This document shows, one piece after another, positions 62,425 to 64,000 of a stretch of DNA of 64,000 nucleotides. How positions within the stretch are numbered: position 1 is the first letter of the stretch; every line of letters begins with the position of its first letter. The notes under the pieces are model-generated. The model had not been told where the DNA came from, searched no databases, and was given only the letters and a program-made list of their open reading frames with translations. Made by a program: the position numbers and the translations under genes. The DNA is from Flavonifractor sp. AGMB03687 (GTDB lineage Bacteria > Bacillota > Clostridia > Oscillospirales > Oscillospiraceae): positions 496,001 to 560,000 of the forward strand of contig NZ_JADKZI010000002.1 of assembly GCF_017811815.1 (NCBI RefSeq). The letters are read 5' to 3'.

Positions 62425-64000
62425 TTATTCCAGCTCAAAGGCGCCGGTGTACAGCTGATAATACACACCGTGCTGAGCGATTAGATCCTCGTGGTCGCCC
62501 CGCTCCACGATGCGGCCGTGATCCAGCACCATGATGGCGTCGGAGTTGCGGACGGTGGACAGGCGGTGGGCGATAACGAAGACGGTGCGCCCGCACATCA
62601 GGGAGTCCATGCCCCGCTGGACGATGGCCTCGGTACGGGTATCGATGGAAGAGGTAGCCTCATCCAGGATCATGACCGGGGGATCGGCCACGGCGGCCCG
62701 AGCGATGGCAATCAGCTGCCGCTGGCCCTGGGACAGGTTGGCGCCGTTGCCGGTGAGCATGGTGTCATACCCCTGGGGCAGACGGCGGATGAAGTCGTCT
62801 GCGTTGGCCAGCACGGCGGCGGCCTCCACCTCCTCGTCGGTGGCGTCCAGGTTGCCGTAGCGGATGTTCTCGCGGACGGTACCGGTAAAGAGGTTGGTGT
62901 CCTGGAGCACGATGCCCAGAGAGCGCCGCAGATCGGTCTTCTTGATGTCGTTGATGGAGATGCCGTCGTAGTGGATCTTGCCGTCAGCGATGTCGTAGAA
63001 CCGGTTGATCAGGTTGGTAATGGTGGTCTTGCCCGCGCCGGTGGCACCCACGAAGGCCAGCTTCTGGCCGGGCTTGGCGAAGAGGCTGATGTCGTGGAGG
63101 ATGGTCTTGCCCTCCTCGTAGGCGAAGTCCACGTGGTCGAAGCGCACGTCGCCGGCCAGCTTGGTGTATTTGTAGCTGCCGTCCTCCTGAGGGACCTTCC
63201 AGGCCCACAGGTTGGTGTGCTCCTTAGTCTCATACAGCTTGTCGTCCTGATCGAAGGCCACATTCACCAGCGTGACGGTGCCGTGGTCCTCCTCGGCAGG
63301 CTCATCCATCAGGTCGAAGATACGCTGGGCGCCGGCCAGAGCCATGACCACCGAGTTGAGCTGCTGGGAGATCTGGCTGATAGGGTTGGACAGGCTCTTG
63401 GACAGCTGCAGGAAGGTGGCGATCACGCCCAGGGTGATGCCCGAGCCGATGCCGCTGAGGGCCAGGGCGCCGCCGGCCATGGCGATGATGACATACTGGA
63501 TGTTGCCGATGTTGATGAGGATAGGCATGAGGATGTTGGCGTACTTGTTGGCCTTGTCGGCGCTCTCGAAGAGGGCGTCGTTCACCGCGTCAAAGCCCTC
63601 CTGGGCCTCCTCCTCGTGGCAGAAGACCTTGACTACCTTCTGGCCGTTGATCATCTCCTCGATATAGCCGTTCAGATCGCCCAGCTTCACCTGCTGGCGG
63701 ACAAAGTGGCGGCCGCTCCGCCCCGCCAGAAAGCGGGTGACGCCCAGCATGGCGGCCACGCACAGGATGACCACGCCGGTGAGCAGCAGATCCGTGGTCA
63801 GCATGCCGATCAGGGCCACCACGATCATCATCATGGAGTTGATGACCTGGGGGATGCTCTGGGACAGCATCTGCCGCAGGGTGTCCACGTCGTTGGTGTA
63901 GATGCTCATGATATCGCCGTGGGCATGGGTGTCGAAGTATTTGATGGGCAGGGACTGCATGTGGCTGAACAGGTCGTCCCGGATCTTCTTCTGCACCCCC
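62425..64000 (-). CDS. ABC exporter, fused permease/ATPase half-transporter, N-terminus beyond window
   Basis: At least 523 residues visible, still open at the right edge. Four or five membrane helices of the exporter domain, including the coupling region IKYFDTHAHGDIMSIYTND. The ATPase domain: Walker A GATGAGKTTITNLI, signature LSQGQRQLIAIARA, Walker B VMILDEATSSID, switch His in IAHRLSTV. A ~50-residue insert (DKLYETKEHTNLWAWKVPQE) joins the two, common in clostridial heterodimeric exporters, so a partner gene probably lies to the right. Substrate unknown. Confidence 0.9.
   Translation of the reverse strand, partial: GVQKKIRDDLFSHMQSLPIKYFDTHAHGDIMSIYTNDVDTLRQMLSQSIPQVINSMMMIVVALIGMLTTDLLLTGVVILCVAAMLGVTRFLAGRSGRHFVRQQVKLGDLNGYIEEMINGQKVVKVFCHEEEAQEGFDAVNDALFESADKANKYANILMPILINIGNIQYVIIAMAGGALALSGIGSGITLGVIATFLQLSKSLSNPISQISQQLNSVVMALAGAQRIFDLMDEPAEEDHGTVTLVNVAFDQDDKLYETKEHTNLWAWKVPQEDGSYKYTKLAGDVRFDHVDFAYEEGKTILHDISLFAKPGQKLAFVGATGAGKTTITNLINRFYDIADGKIHYDGISINDIKKTDLRRSLGIVLQDTNLFTGTVRENIRYGNLDATDEEVEAAAVLANADDFIRRLPQGYDTMLTGNGANLSQGQRQLIAIARAAVADPPVMILDEATSSIDTRTEAIVQRGMDSLMCGRTVFVIAHRLSTVRNSDAIMVLDHGRIVERGDHEDLIAQHGVYYQLYTGAFELE

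Overview
The window is a GC-rich, spore-forming Clostridia chromosome segment, most like the Oscillospiraceae (Flavonifractor/Lawsonibacter/Intestinimonas type). Reasons: a PolC-type DNA polymerase III, the Firmicutes order pyrH-frr-uppS-cdsA-dxr-rseP-ispG-polC, the sporulation pair spoIIGA-sigE, Rex, Firmicutes-type LexA and ArsR operators, and strong Shine-Dalgarno sites. The genus is inference. No rRNA, tRNA or CRISPR array was seen. Apart from the AT-rich intron at the left end, no gap between genes exceeds 300 bases.

Layout. 1-2421: an AT-rich group II intron on the minus strand (reverse transcriptase plus the 5' ribozyme half), cut by the window edge and inserted in helicase gene recD2 (2422-4426). 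4.5-5.4 kb: two small membrane proteins. 5.5-14.0 kb, plus strand: pyrE, radC, then an apparently SOS-controlled uvrB, three passenger genes and uvrA. 14.1-15.6 kb: a 3-hydroxyacyl-CoA dehydrogenase and a Nim/PNPOx-like flavoprotein. 15.7-18.3 kb: a Zn/Cd efflux operon (ArsR sensor, stand-alone HMA protein, P1B ATPase with a frameshift). 18.3-22.3 kb: rex plus an SLH protein, divergent from a three-gene SpoIID/peptidoglycan-binding operon. 22.3-22.9 kb: a small divergent regulator pair with two palindromic operators.

22.98-29.7 kb: the histidine operon hisZ-G-D-B-H-A-F-(small basic protein)-I-E, transcribed leftward from one strong promoter; hisC lies apart at 55.7 kb. 29.8-40.2 kb: the essential cluster pyrH-frr-uppS-cdsA-dxr-rseP-ispG-polC, covering UMP kinase, ribosome recycling, isoprenoid and phospholipid synthesis, regulated proteolysis and replication. 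40.3-44.0 kb: a second metal island, with a P1B ATPase under CsoR/CstR-like operators and an ArsR-controlled permease/thioredoxin operon. 44.1-49 kb: a secreted NAGPA-domain protein, a YgiQ-type radical SAM protein and a phosphatase-GNAT fusion. 49-53.2 kb: de novo pyrimidine genes pyrC-pyrF-(zinc ribbon)-pyrK-pyrD. 53.4-55.2 kb: a YtxH-like peptide, sigE and spoIIGA. 55.4-57.0 kb: DUF951-hisC-DsrE. 57.1-62.0 kb: an S1-domain protein and a response regulator/histidine kinase/transglutaminase-lipoprotein operon. 62.1-64.0 kb: a Cys-rich 48-residue peptide and a truncated ABC exporter.

Most of the window is ordinary housekeeping. The items most worth a second look are the intron in recD2, with an internal ~38-bp duplication; the uvrB promoter with a LexA box in its spacer; the two metal-regulated islands with clear operators; the divergent XRE pair; and two single-base frameshifts, in the Zn/Cd ATPase and in the zinc ribbon between pyrF and pyrK.
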